A stretch of DNA of 64,000 nucleotides from Actinoplanes sp. NBC_00393 (GCF_036053395.1 NZ_CP107942.1:3066501-3130500), one strand, 5' to 3'; shown: positions 15,129 to 23,811, counted from the first letter of the stretch. Numbers and translations are program-made. Notes: a model not told the origin generated them from the letters alone.

Positions 15129-17785
15129 ATCCCGGCCACCCTGGCCAGCTCGGCGCGCGAACGGATGCCGAGCTTCGGGTAGATCCGGGACAGATGGGTG
15201 GTCACGGTGCGCGGCGACAGGAACAGCCGCTCGGCGATCTCCCGGTTGCTCAGCCCCTCCGCGGCCAGCCGGGCGATCTGGGTCTCCTGCGGGGTGAGCT
15301 CGGCGGTGGTGTCGGTGGGCCGGCGCAGCGACTCGCCGGAGGCACGCAGTTCGGCGCGGGAGCGGTCGGCCCACGCGGTGGCGCCGAGCGCGTCGAAGGT
15401 GGCGGCCGCGGCCCGCAGCAGCGGCCGGGACTCGGCGGGGCGGCGCCGGCGGCGCAACCAGGCGCCGTACGCGTGACGCCGTCGCGCCTGCTCGAACGGC
15501 CACTCGGTGAGATCGTCGGCCAGCGCCTGCTCGTACCCCTCGTCGGTGTCGGTGAGCACCGCCCGCGCGTACCCGAGGCCGCGCAGCAGCGCGGGCGACC
15601 GACCCTGCTCGGCCGCCGGGGTCAGCTCGTCCACCAGCTGCCGCAACTCGGCGAGCGCGCCACAGCCCACCGCGGCGTCCGCGAGATGCCCGACCAGCAG
15701 GAACCCGGTCCAGCGGTGGTGATGCGGGTCCGCCGGATCGAGGATCCGGCGAAGTTCTCGGAACGCCTCCTCCGGGCGGCCCGCCGCGAGCGCCGCGATC
15801 CCGCGCACCTGCGACACCCCGGACAGCAGCGGCGTGGGACCGGCCGGCAGCAGCGCGGCCTCGATGGCGTCGGCCTGCTGCAGCGCGCCCGCGATGTCAC
15901 CGCGCAGCGCCCGGCCCGCCCCCTCGGCGATCCAGGCGGTCGGCACCCAGTTCCGCTCGCCGGCCTCCAGCGCGAGAGCGACGCCTTCCACGGCCGAGGT
16001 GATCGCGATACGCGAGTCGCCGAGGTGGGCGGCGTGCGCGGCACGGGCGATCAGCACCCGGGCCAGCACACCCAGCCGGCCCTGGGCCCGCAGGCCGATC
16101 TCCGCCGCGGTCGTGAAGGCGATCACTGCGGGGCTGTCGCCGATGCCGCCGGCACCGATTCCCAGATGGGAGAGCACGTACGGGTCCGCGCCGCCCTCGA
16201 CCAGTGCGGCGCGCAGCCGCCGGCCCGCGACCGCGCCGCGCTCGACCGGGGCGATCAGCGCCATCAGCGCGGCCGTCTGCGGATCGTCGGTCATGCCCGC
16301 CAGCCGGTCGACGACGGTGACCAGCCGATCAATCAGCTCCCGCCCGGGATCGGAGAAGTGGACCCGCAGGGCGAACAGGCACAGCGTCTGCACCGCGCGG
16401 ATGACCTCACCGGCGGCGGCCAGTTTCTCGACGGCTTCCGCCAGGTGTTCCAGCCGTTCCGCGCCGGTCCAGCGGGTGCCCTGATAGGTCTCCCGGATCA
16501 GCTCGTACAGCATCCGGTCGCCGGGCTCCAGCGGGTGACCCTCGAGTTCGGCCAGCAGGCGCCGGCTGCGTTCCGGATCGCCCTCCTCGTTCGCGGCGTC
16601 CAGCGCCGCGACCAGCCGCTGGCCCCGGGACAGGGGGTCCTCGCTCAACTTGGCAGCCCGTTCGAACGCGGTGATCGCGATGCCGGCGGCCTGCCGGTAC
16701 CGGGCCTCCATGGCGGTCTCGGTCAGCTGCCGGGCCAGCTCCTCGTCCGGGCCGGACGCCGCCGCGGCCCGGTGCCAGACACTGCGCTGCGGGTCGGCGG
16801 CCACCGCCTCGGCCAGGGCGGCGTGCACCCGCCGGCGCTGCGCGATGGTCGCGGACTGGTAGAGCGCCGAGCGCAGCAGCGGGTGGCGGAACCGGACCCG
16901 ATGGTGCTCGTCGACGTGGACCAGACGGGTCACCACGGCCGGCTCCAGGTCGTCGGGCTGCGCGCCGGGGCGGGCCCGGAGCATCTCGCCGAGGTCGTCG
17001 CCGTCGTTCAGCGCGACCACCAGCAGCAGCTCGCGGGTCGCGGCGGGCAATTCGGCCACCAGCCCGGAGAACGTACGCTGCAACCGCTCGCTCAGCGGCA
17101 ACCAGTTCGGCAGCAGCGCCGCGCCGCCCGAGCGCGAAGCCGCCTCGCCCAGCTCCACCAGCCCCAGCGGATTCCCGCCGGCCGCGTCCAGCACCCGGCC
17201 GGCCAGACCCGGCGTCAGCGTGGGGGCCACCCTGCGCAGCAGCTCGCGCGAATCCTCGTCGCCCAGCGGATGCAGCCGGATCTCCGCCAGCCCGGCCCTG
17301 GTCAGGCGGCGATCCACGTCCTCGCCGTCGCGGGCGGTCAGCAGCATCGCCGCCCGGTCGGCACGCAGGCGGCGGGCGGCGAACGCCAGCGCGTCCCAGC
17401 TCGCCTCGTCCAGCCACTGCAGATCCTCGACGGCGATCAGCATCGGCACGTCGGCCTCGCTGATCAGGTCAAGCAGGGCGGCGGCGGCCCGGAACGGCAG
17501 GGTGTCCGGCGAACCGAGGATCTCCACGGCCGCGCCGGAAAGCTCCGGCACGGTGCGGAGCAGGCGATGCAGTCCGGCGTACGGAATATGCACCTCGGCC
17601 TGGACCCCGGCGGTCTCCAGCACCCGGATGTGTTGCGCCGCCGCCTCGCGGGCGGCGTGTTCCAGCAGCGCCGACTTGCCGATCCCGGCCTCGCCGCGCA
17701 GCACCAGGGCGCCGCCCTCGCCGGCCACCGCCCGGGCCGACAGGGCTTCCAATTCCTGCAGCTCAGATCGACGACCCAGGATCAC
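15122..17785 (-). CDS. LAL-type (large ATP-binding LuxR) transcriptional regulator
   Basis: An 887-residue regulator of the MalT/LAL class. The N-terminal AAA domain has Walker A (LVLRGEAGIGKSALLEHAAR, about 28-47) and Walker B (VPMLIAVEDLQWLDEASWDA). A long helical TPR-like middle region (about 330-800) follows. The C-terminal LuxR helix-turn-helix spans about 825-885: ELTPQETQIARLAAEGLSNR, EIAERLFLSPRTVTTHLSRI. Such proteins activate secondary-metabolite or catabolic genes when ATP and an effector bind. It is divergent from the DinB gene with about 40 bp between, and followed in the same direction by the XRE/NB-ARC regulator. Targets are unknown. Confidence 0.9.
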   Translation of the reverse strand: MILGRRSELQELEALSARAVAGEGGALVLRGEAGIGKSALLEHAAREAAAQHIRVLETAGVQAEVHIPYAGLHRLLRTVPELSGAAVEILGSPDTLPFRAAAALLDLISEADVPMLIAVEDLQWLDEASWDALAFAARRLRADRAAMLLTARDGEDVDRRLTRAGLAEIRLHPLGDEDSRELLRRVAPTLTPGLAGRVLDAAGGNPLGLVELGEAASRSGGAALLPNWLPLSERLQRTFSGLVAELPAATRELLLVVALNDGDDLGEMLRARPGAQPDDLEPAVVTRLVHVDEHHRVRFRHPLLRSALYQSATIAQRRRVHAALAEAVAADPQRSVWHRAAAASGPDEELARQLTETAMEARYRQAAGIAITAFERAAKLSEDPLSRGQRLVAALDAANEEGDPERSRRLLAELEGHPLEPGDRMLYELIRETYQGTRWTGAERLEHLAEAVEKLAAAGEVIRAVQTLCLFALRVHFSDPGRELIDRLVTVVDRLAGMTDDPQTAALMALIAPVERGAVAGRRLRAALVEGGADPYVLSHLGIGAGGIGDSPAVIAFTTAAEIGLRAQGRLGVLARVLIARAAHAAHLGDSRIAITSAVEGVALALEAGERNWVPTAWIAEGAGRALRGDIAGALQQADAIEAALLPAGPTPLLSGVSQVRGIAALAAGRPEEAFRELRRILDPADPHHHRWTGFLLVGHLADAAVGCGALAELRQLVDELTPAAEQGRSPALLRGLGYARAVLTDTDEGYEQALADDLTEWPFEQARRRHAYGAWLRRRRRPAESRPLLRAAAATFDALGATAWADRSRAELRASGESLRRPTDTTAELTPQETQIARLAAEGLSNREIAERLFLSPRTVTTHLSRIYPKLGIRSRAELARVAGIT

Positions 17786-17826
17786 TCGCCCATCCTAGAG
17801 ATCGCCGTCATGCCATGCTGCTCCCC

Positions 17827-18405
17827 ATGACCAAAGCAGACCTCCAGCACTACCTGCAGACCGCCCGCGACGCGCTGCTGTGGAAACTCGACGGGCTCAC
17901 CGAGTACGACCTGCGGCGCCCGCTGACCCCGACCGGCACCAACCTGCTGGGGCTGGTCAAGCATGTGGCGCTGGTGGAGGCCGGCTATTTCGGTGAGACG
18001 TTCGGGCGGCCGCTCGCCGACGTGCTGCCGGGCCTCGAGGACGACGCCGAGCCGAACGCCGACATGTGGGCGACGCCGTCGGAGTCGCGCGCGGTGATCG
18101 TCGACTTCTACCGCCGGGTGTGGCAGCACTCCGACACCACTATCGCGGCGCTGGACCTGGACGCCGCCGGCCGGGTGCCGTGGTGGCCCGAGGAACGCAG
18201 CTCGGTGACGCTGCACCGCATCCTGGTCCACGTGATCGCGGAGACGAACCGGCATGCGGGACACGCAGACATCGTCCGCGAACTGATCGACGGCGCCGCC
18301 GGGCTGCGCGCCGACAACGACAACATGGCCCCGGGCGACGCGGCGTGGTGGCAGTCCTACCGCAGCCACCTCCAACAGGTCGCCGAAGCCACTCGCGAAA
18401 CCTGA
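17827..18405 (+). CDS. DinB-family protein (DUF664-like)
   Basis: A 192-residue four-helix-bundle protein with the DinB/DUF664 features: DLQHYLQTARDALLWKLDGL, GTNLLGLVKHVALVEAGYFG with the first metal-binding His, and LHRILVHVIAETNRHAGHAD with the HxxxH-type second and third His. Such proteins bind a metal and some are thiol-dependent transferases using mycothiol or bacillithiol. ATG 17827 is preferred to the in-frame ATG at 17815, as the family starts at TKADL. Physiological role unknown. It is divergent from the LAL regulator, which could control it. Confidence 0.85.
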   Translation: MTKADLQHYLQTARDALLWKLDGLTEYDLRRPLTPTGTNLLGLVKHVALVEAGYFGETFGRPLADVLPGLEDDAEPNADMWATPSESRAVIVDFYRRVWQHSDTTIAALDLDAAGRVPWWPEERSSVTLHRILVHVIAETNRHAGHADIVRELIDGAAGLRADNDNMAPGDAAWWQSYRSHLQQVAEATRET

Positions 18406-18710
18406 CGCCCTCCCAACCAGTCGCTCACGCCCTTATTTCGGGCTCGCCCATGGCCATGCCCTGCAGCCACGATCGCCTTCCGGCGGGGCCCCTTTTCCGC
18501 CCGCCCTCGCCGCCTGGCCTCCGTCTTCCAGCGACGCCCCTCCGCCGCCACGCCCTCGCCGCCCGGCCTTCGCCGCCCCGCCCTCGCATGCGCCAGCGCC
18601 AGCTCAACCCAGCTGGCTGGCGCCGGGAGACCGAATCGGGTGTCACTCCGTGCATGGGCGACAGCTCGGGTGCTCAGGCGTTAGCCGCGCTTCTCATCCA
18701 GCCTTCATAA
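18406..18710. other. Gene-free stretch left of the insertion sequence
   Basis: No supported gene. It is C-rich on the plus strand up to about 18600. A bulged hairpin (18591-18622; CGCCAG-CG-CCAGCT against AGCTGGCTGGCG) is present. A TCGCTCACGC element near 18420 resembles arms of the repeats found on the other side of the IS (20519-20558), which suggests the IS split a repeat-bearing intergenic region. The TAA next to the IS (18708-18710) is the target duplication. Confidence 0.5.
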
Positions 18711-20449
18711 GGGCTCGTCGATTTTTAACTCGCTGTTTTGATCAAGGCGGGTGCGGTGAATCCGGCGGCGCGGGTGTGAGCGGCGAGGTCGGTGTGGTTG
18801 GTGAGGCGGATGTTGCTGGGTTCGATGGGGTGCTGGATTTGGGTGAGCAGGGTGCGGGTGTTGCGGATGGCGACGTTGATGGTGGTGCCGGCGACGCCGA
18901 ACAGATCGGCGATGACCTTGCGGGGCAGTTGGTAGCGGTCGTGGAGCAAGGTGGCCAGTAGTTGGTGGCTGAGGGTGACGCGGATCTTGCGGCCGCCGCC
19001 GCGGGGCCGGGCGTGGCCGCGCAGGTTGTGCAGGAACGCTTCGTGTTGGGCTTGATGGGGAACGGTGAGCCGGTTGATCAGGTCGTTCCATGCGCTGTCG
19101 GGCATGCCGGTGATGGCCGGGTGCACCAGCGCGGCCAGGTGATGCAGCGGTGGTAGGGCTGTCGCGGGTTCGCCGGCGGGTGTGGCCGGGTCGGGGCGCA
19201 GGGTGTAGTTCCAGTCGCCGTGCCAGTCGTGACGGTCGATGGCCAGGGTGCTCATCTGCTCGTCGGTGATGACGACGCCGGTCGGGTAGTGGCCGGTGTC
19301 GAGTTCGGCGTGCACGCGCAGCCCGCTGCTGGTGGTGGTCGCGGCGATCGTGTGGACGATGGTCTCGTGGCTGGTCAGGGGTCGTGCCCGCCAGTTCATC
19401 GAGATGTGGGCGAACAAGCGATGCTCGATACGGTTCCATTTACTGGTGCCGGGCGGGAAGTGGCAGACGGTGATCGGTAGCCCGATTTCGGCGGCGAGAG
19501 CGGCCAGATCCGTTTTCCAGGCGCGAGTGCGGTAGCCGTTGGATCCGCCGGCGTCCGCGGTGATCAAGAGCCGTCCGGCGTTCGGGTAGCGGTCACGGCC
19601 GTAGCCGTCCCACCAGCGGCGCAGAGTGGCGACGGCGAACGCGGCGGTGTTGTGGTCGGTGCCGACGGCGACCCAGCCGGTGTCGGCGGCCAGGTCGTAG
19701 ACCCCGTAGGGGATCACCTGTCCCAGCTGCGGATCGGCGAAGTCGTGGGTGCGGACTACGGCCGGCTCACCGGCAGGCCGCCACTCGCGGCCCTTGTTCG
19801 CGAACGCGCCGACGAGTTCCTTCTTCTTCGTATCGACGCTGACGACCGGGTCACCGCTGGACAGATAATCCTTGACCTGCTCGTTGATGTAGCCGAACTG
19901 GGCGTCGCGGTCGGGATGGCGTCTGCCTTCCAGAGTCTTGGCATTGCCCTGAAGGCTGAATCCCTCACCGTGCAGCAGAGCAGCGATCGTGTCCGGCCCG
20001 GCCTTATGACCCCGCCCGGCCAGTTCCTGCGCAAGGTGGCGCAACGACTTCGTCGTCCATCGCAGCGGCGACATCGGGTCCCCCCGCTCGTCCGGCTCGA
20101 CCAGCCCCAACAACGCCGGCATCAGAGCGGGATCATGTTCGGTCACCGGCTTCCGGCCGCCACCGGCACGGCGGACCCGGCCCAGCGGCGCCACCCCGGC
20201 CTCCAACTCATCGACGCCCGCAGCCACCGTGCCCTCCCGGACCCCGGCAGCTCGCGCTACCGCCCGGATCCCGCCATGCCCCAGCACCCGAGCCTCAGCA
20301 CCCAGCAGCAACCGGCGTTGCCGCTCGTCCAGATGCGGCAAGATCACCTCAAACTTCGCTGCCAGCCTGCCCCGTTCCTCCTCCGATACCGCCATAACAG
20401 ATCAACGCATCGAAATCCGCCAAGCAACGGCTTGTTCTTCGACGAGCCC
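18711..20449. mobile_element. Complete ISAzo13-family insertion sequence
   Basis: A 1739-bp element bounded by perfect 11-bp terminal inverted repeats GGGCTCGTCGA (18711-18721) and TCGACGAGCCC (20439-20449), flanked on both sides by TAA (18708-18710 and 20450-20452) as a 3-bp target duplication. It holds one transposase gene filling nearly the whole element. Ends, size and intact frame indicate a recent and possibly active insertion into intergenic DNA. Confidence 0.88.
18725..20395 (-). CDS. ISAzo13-family transposase
   Basis: A 556-residue transposase that looks intact. The N-terminus has a helix-turn-helix region (RLLLGAEARVLGHGGIRAVA, RAAGVREGTVAAGVDELEAG). The DDE core shows DPVVSVDTKKKELVGAF (first Asp), LLITADAGGSNGYRTRAWKT (second Asp) and PPGTSKWNRIEHRLFAHISM (Glu), which is the ISAzo13 pattern. 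The C-terminal part, after residue 440, has a second HTH-like segment (ADLFGVAGTTINVAIRNTRT). It cuts and joins the GGGCTCGTCGA ends. The start at 20395 leaves about 54 bp to the right end, and the stop lies 3 bp inside the left repeat region. Confidence 0.92.
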   Translation of the reverse strand: MAVSEEERGRLAAKFEVILPHLDERQRRLLLGAEARVLGHGGIRAVARAAGVREGTVAAGVDELEAGVAPLGRVRRAGGGRKPVTEHDPALMPALLGLVEPDERGDPMSPLRWTTKSLRHLAQELAGRGHKAGPDTIAALLHGEGFSLQGNAKTLEGRRHPDRDAQFGYINEQVKDYLSSGDPVVSVDTKKKELVGAFANKGREWRPAGEPAVVRTHDFADPQLGQVIPYGVYDLAADTGWVAVGTDHNTAAFAVATLRRWWDGYGRDRYPNAGRLLITADAGGSNGYRTRAWKTDLAALAAEIGLPITVCHFPPGTSKWNRIEHRLFAHISMNWRARPLTSHETIVHTIAATTTSSGLRVHAELDTGHYPTGVVITDEQMSTLAIDRHDWHGDWNYTLRPDPATPAGEPATALPPLHHLAALVHPAITGMPDSAWNDLINRLTVPHQAQHEAFLHNLRGHARPRGGGRKIRVTLSHQLLATLLHDRYQLPRKVIADLFGVAGTTINVAIRNTRTLLTQIQHPIEPSNIRLTNHTDLAAHTRAAGFTAPALIKTAS

Positions 20450-20455
20450 TAACCG

Positions 20456-20558
20456 GCGTGAGCGACGGCTCGCACGACCCAGCCGTCGTCCACGACGCTA
20501 ATCAAGCCCACAAGACCAGCGTGAGCGACGGCTCGCACGGCCCAGTCGTCGCTCACGC
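20456..20558. repeat. Two copies of a 39-bp dyad repeat, 63 bp apart
   Basis: Copies at 20456-20494 and 20519-20557 agree at about 35 of 39 positions. Each is itself an inverted repeat; in the second copy GCGTGAGCGACG (20519-20530) and CGTCGCTCACGC (20547-20558) are perfect 12-bp arms. It lies directly right of the IS. Function unknown; a transcription-ending or protein-binding role is possible. Confidence 0.65.
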
Positions 20559-20608
20559 AGCCAATTCTTGAGGGTGACGGTTGGCCAAGGCGAGTGACTG
20601 CGACCAGG

Positions 20609-20633
20609 GGTCGGGCACTGTAGGTGCCCGACC
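20609..20633. terminator. Hairpin of terminator type
   Basis: GGTCGGGCAC (20609-20618) and GTGCCCGACC (20624-20633) form a perfect 10-bp stem around TGTAG. No gene ends close by on either strand and there is no U-tract, so the assignment is tentative. Confidence 0.3.
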
Positions 20634-20850
20634 GGGTGTGCTTGCCGTGGCGATCCCGGAGCCGGAGGTGCCTAGTTCCCCGCATCCTCGTTGACCGCCG
20701 TCGGCCGACATAGGAGGAAGGTGAAACCACCTGTGGCAATCGCGTCCGTGCCCCCGCCGCCCCGACAGGCAGCACGAGCGGACAGCACGGGCGGACAGCA
20801 CGGGCGGACGGACGTGCACCGACGGCACGGGCGGATGGGCACGGACGGGC

Positions 20851-20935
20851 GGCACGGACGGACGGGCGGCACGGACGGACGGGCGGCACGGACGGACGGG
20901 CGGCACGGACGGACGGGCGGCACGGACGGACGGGC
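20851..20935. repeat. 17-bp minisatellite, five perfect copies
   Basis: The unit GGCACGGACGGACGGGC is repeated five times without mismatch (20851, 20868, 20885, 20902, 20919). Degenerate related units extend upstream to about 20770 and a partial copy follows. The strand asymmetry is strong (G/A rich on the plus strand). Confidence 0.9.
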
Positions 20936-21113
20936 GGGCGGCGTGGACGCCAAACGCCGGGCGCCAAGCACCGGGCGGCGGGCATTGGCTGCCCGACGCC
21001 GCCCGCCCGGCCGGCCGGGCGCCGGGCGCGCAGGGCGGCGGCGGGCAGAGGGCGGCGGCGGGCGGGAGCCCTGGCCGGCGTAGACGGGGTCGTTGAGGTG
21101 GCCTGTGTGTGGG

Positions 21114-21830
21114 TCATGGGTCTATCTCGGCGACTGCTACGCCGGTGGTGTGGGGAGGGACGGCGGCGGCTATCTGGCCGGCTGGGTTCAGGATGCAGGT
21201 TGGGCCCAGGCCGATGCGGTTGTCGCGTTCGCCGGTGACGTCGGCGGAGGCCAGCCACAGGCCGGTTTCCCGGACGCGTTGGGCGCGGATCTCGTTGTGC
21301 CGGTGCTGCCAGTGGTAGGCCTTCTCCCGGGGCATCATGTTGCCGGCGGGGAGCAGCAGTGCCCGCGCTCCGGCGGCGGCGACCGCGGCGGCCGCGGCCG
21401 GGAACTGGGCGTCGTAGCAGATGTTGATTCCGAATGGCGTTCCCGCGCAGGTGAAGACGGGATAGTCGGCTCCCGCGGTGAACACCGATTCTCCGGCGGT
21501 CAGGTGGCATTTGCGGTAGCGGCCGATGAGCCGGCCGCCGGCGATGACCACCGCGGTGTTGTAGAAGTCGTCGCCGGCGCGCTCGATCATGCCGAGGACC
21601 AGCATCTGCCGGAGGGAACCCAGGTCGGCCAGCAGCGCGCGGAACGCCGGTGACCCGATCTCGAGAGCCTGGTCGCGCACGTGCTCCTCGATGGCCAGGT
21701 AGCCCTGCAGGAAGCACTCGGGGAACAACAGCAGATCGGCGTGCGCTGAGGCGGCGACGTCCCGGACGAGGTGCACCGCCCGGGTCACGTCGCCGAGGAT
21801 CTCCGGGGTCTGGCAGACGCCGACCTTCAC
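21114..21830 (-). CDS. Carbon-nitrogen hydrolase (nitrilase superfamily)
   Basis: A 238-residue nitrilase-superfamily amidohydrolase with the complete triad: Glu38 in [11 protein letters not shown], Lys107 in [12 protein letters not shown] and Cys138 in [12 protein letters not shown]. The domain fills the whole protein. Substrates are probably small amides or carbamoyl compounds; the exact reaction is not predictable. GTG 21830 overlaps the stop of the upstream DUF1801 gene (GTGA), so the pair is coupled and shares the upstream hairpin and operator. A longer upstream frame is open but has no family similarity. Confidence 0.87.
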   Translation of the reverse strand: MKVGVCQTPEILGDVTRAVHLVRDVAASAHADLLLFPECFLQGYLAIEEHVRDQALEIGSPAFRALLADLGSLRQMLVLGMIERAGDDFYNTAVVIAGGRLIGRYRKCHLTAGESVFTAGADYPVFTCAGTPFGINICYDAQFPAAAAAVAAAGARALLLPAGNMMPREKAYHWQHRHNEIRAQRVRETGLWLASADVTGERDNRIGLGPTCILNPAGQIAAAVPPHTTGVAVAEIDP

Positions 21831-22264
21831 CCCGCGGCCTTTCGGATCAGGTCGCTGATGCGCCGCTCGTCGGCGGACGTCAGGCGGGTCAGCGCGTACG
21901 ACGCCGGCCAGATCGCCCCGTCGTCCAGGTGGGCGTCGTCGTTGAAGCCGAGCGTGGCGTACCGGGACTTGAACTTGCCGGCCGGCTGGAAGTAGCAGAT
22001 GGTCTTGCCGTTCTTCGCGTACGCCGGCATCCCGTACCAGAGCCGCGACGTCAGCTCCGGCGCGCAGGCCTTGATGATCGCGTGCAGCCGCTCGGCCATC
22101 GCCCGGTCCGCGTCGCCCATCTCGGCGATCTTCGCCAGCAGGTCGGCCTCGGCGTCCGCCTTGCTGCGCGGGCCGCGCCGGGCCGCCTTCACCTCGCCGG
22201 CCCGTTCTTTCATGGCGGCGCGCTCCGCGTCGGTGAACCGTTCCTGCGTCGTCGTCTCGGTCAT
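21827..22264 (-). CDS. DUF1801/YdhG-like (iron-chaperone-type fold) protein
   Basis: A 145-residue protein. The C-terminal 90 residues carry the DUF1801 pattern: [40 protein letters not shown] and the [20 protein letters not shown] strand region. The basic, helical N-terminal 55 residues ([24 protein letters not shown]) precede it. DUF1801 proteins share the frataxin-like fold of YdhG but their role is not known. ATG 22264 has a purine-rich GAAGGGACGGGACG just upstream, part of which is inside the arm of a 12-bp hairpin. It is the first gene of a pair with the nitrilase. Confidence 0.82.
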   Translation of the reverse strand: MTETTTQERFTDAERAAMKERAGEVKAARRGPRSKADAEADLLAKIAEMGDADRAMAERLHAIIKACAPELTSRLWYGMPAYAKNGKTICYFQPAGKFKSRYATLGFNDDAHLDDGAIWPASYALTRLTSADERRISDLIRKAAG

Positions 22265-22272
22265 CGTCCCGT

Positions 22273-22318
22273 CCCTTCGCCAGCTGTGATCTCGTGCTCT
22301 CAGCATGCTGGCGAAGGG
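22273..22318 (-). promoter_or_regulatory. Leader hairpin covering the ribosome binding site
   Basis: CCCTTCGCCAGC (22273-22284) and GCTGGCGAAGGG (22307-22318) are perfect 12-bp arms with a 22-nt loop. On the minus strand the 3' arm contains the GAAGGG that serves the ATG at 22264, so folding would hide the Shine-Dalgarno. Confidence 0.55.
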
Positions 22319-22325
22319 CCGGTAC

Positions 22326-22370
22326 GGGCATCCGTGGCGACCACGGAACCCGCTACGGATCACGGCACGG
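22326..22370 (-). promoter_or_regulatory. Composite operator, copy 1
   Basis: On the plus strand GGGCATCCGTGGCGACCACGGAA followed by CGCTACGGATCA contains TCCGTGG-CGA-CCACGGA as a 7-bp dyad plus a third ACGGAT half-site. The same arrangement is found at 28879-28923, and similarity extends beyond the core into the flanking CGGTRCGGGC. It is 62 bp upstream of the DUF1801/nitrilase operon. Confidence 0.6.
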
Positions 22371-22390
22371 AGACCGGCCGTACGCGTGGG

Positions 22391-23764
22391 TCAGGGCAGG
22401 GTCCAGCGCTGGTTGGCGCCGGCGAAGCAGTCCCAGATCTGCAGGCGGGTGCCGTTGGCGGAGCTGTTGTTCTGGGCGTCCAGGCAGCGGCCGCTGGACG
22501 GGTTGCGCAGTGTGCCGTTGGACTGCGACTGCCACTGCTGGGCGCCGGTGCCGTTGCAGTCGTAGATCTGCACCAGGGCGCCGTTCGCGGTGCCGGCGGC
22601 GGCCACGTCCAGGCACTTGCCGAGGGCGCGGATCGTGCCGTCGGTGCCGACGGTCCAGGTCTGGGCGTTGGTGCCGTTGCAGTCGTAGAGCTGCACCGCC
22701 GTACCGTTGGCGCTGTTGGCCCCGGCGATGTCCACGCACTTGCCGCCGATGCCGGTGATCCGGCCGGTCCGGCCGGCCGGCGGGTTGGTCGGGCCGCCGC
22801 CCATCACGGTGTCGTAGATGGCGCTGACCAGCGAGTTCGCACCGGTGGCGTCCTGGGAAAGCTCCCAGTTCATGATGCCGCCGGCGTTGGCCAGCGCCCA
22901 CTGGGTCTTGCGCTTGACCGTCGGGATGCCGTTGTAGCACTCGCCGGACGGGGTGCAGTCCCGGTTGGCGTTGGCCGGGTCCTGCGCGACCAGCTGGGCG
23001 TACGTCAGGTAGCCGGGCCGGCTGTAGAACGGCACGCCCAGCACGGTCTTGGCCTTGGGCAGGCCGCGGCTCTTCCAGAAGTTGGCGGCGTTGATCGCCC
23101 AGTCGTAGTTGGCGTGCGGGCTGCCACCGTCGTACGCCATGATGTTGAGCCAGTCGACGTAGCCGAACACGGCCGGCTGCACCCCGTTGGCGGTGCCGCC
23201 CTCGCTGACCACCGCCGCGGTCAGCAGCTTGCCCTCGTTGTGCAGTGCCGTGCTTAGCTGCTGCATCAGCGCCGTGTAGTTGGTGGCCGAGGCGCCCGGG
23301 TCCGGGTACTCCCAGTCCATGTCGATGCCGTCCAGGTTGTACTGGCGGACCACGTTCATCACCGTGTTGACGAAGGTGGTGCGGGTGCCGGCGTTGGCGG
23401 CGAGGGCTTCAAACGCGGAGTCGTTGCCGTCGTTCCAGCCACCGATGGCCAGCGAGATCCTGGTGTTGTTCTGGTGGCCGAGGGTGACCAGCTGCTGCAG
23501 TTTGGCGGTGTTCTCGATCGGCTGCAGGGTGCCGTTGGCGTTGGGCAGGGCGAACGAGTAGTTGATGTGGGTCAGCTTGCTGTACTGGACGCTGGTGACG
23601 CTGCCCGCCCAGGACGGCATGTAGCCGACGCTCTTGAAACCGTTGGGCAGCACGGCGGCCTGGGACACGCCCTGGCTGCTGAGCGCGACGGCGGTGCCGG
23701 CGGCAACGACGGTGAGCGCCGCCGCGACGGATGCCCACCTGATCTTGAAAGAAAGGAGCTGCAT
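22391..23764 (-). CDS. Secreted GH18 chitinase with C-terminal CBM13 domain
   Basis: A 457-residue secreted chitinase. The signal peptide (residues 1-37) ends at VSQA. The GH18 barrel spans about 40-325 with the substrate-binding LAIGGW (105-110) and catalytic DGIDMDWE (145-152, acid Glu152), then LNIMAYDGGS and the final GIMNWELSQD strand. The C-terminal 125 residues form a ricin-type trefoil with three QxW repeats (AQTWTVG, AQQWQSQ, NQRWTLP). It hydrolyses extracellular chitin; the trefoil binds polysaccharide. GGAGGG 12 nt upstream of ATG 23764 supports the start. A GH20 hexosaminidase at 61775 could complete chitin breakdown. Confidence 0.92.
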   Translation of the reverse strand: MQLLSFKIRWASVAAALTVVAAGTAVALSSQGVSQAAVLPNGFKSVGYMPSWAGSVTSVQYSKLTHINYSFALPNANGTLQPIENTAKLQQLVTLGHQNNTRISLAIGGWNDGNDSAFEALAANAGTRTTFVNTVMNVVRQYNLDGIDMDWEYPDPGASATNYTALMQQLSTALHNEGKLLTAAVVSEGGTANGVQPAVFGYVDWLNIMAYDGGSPHANYDWAINAANFWKSRGLPKAKTVLGVPFYSRPGYLTYAQLVAQDPANANRDCTPSGECYNGIPTVKRKTQWALANAGGIMNWELSQDATGANSLVSAIYDTVMGGGPTNPPAGRTGRITGIGGKCVDIAGANSANGTAVQLYDCNGTNAQTWTVGTDGTIRALGKCLDVAAAGTANGALVQIYDCNGTGAQQWQSQSNGTLRNPSSGRCLDAQNNSSANGTRLQIWDCFAGANQRWTLP

Positions 23765-23811
23765 GGGGAACGCGACCCTCCGAGTCGTGGGGGATGACTG
23801 CGGGCCGCTAA

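Larger units (their letters stand above)
20559..21113. other. Gene-free, repeat-rich stretch
   Basis: No credible gene. It contains a 10-bp-stem hairpin (20609-20633, loop TGTAG), a purine-rich GGAGGAAGGTG followed by CCACCT near 20713-20733, a 17-bp minisatellite (20851-20935) and G-rich degenerate copies up to about 21080. Open frames through it encode only Arg/Pro/Gly low-complexity runs. Confidence 0.55.

Noticed and set aside
20851..20935. Possible CRISPR array
   Set aside because: The 17-bp units are head-to-tail with no spacers and no cas genes are near.
20559..21113. Long open frames through the repeat-rich stretch on both strands
   Set aside because: They consist of Arg/Pro/Ser/Gly runs made by the minisatellite and have no start signal or family similarity.
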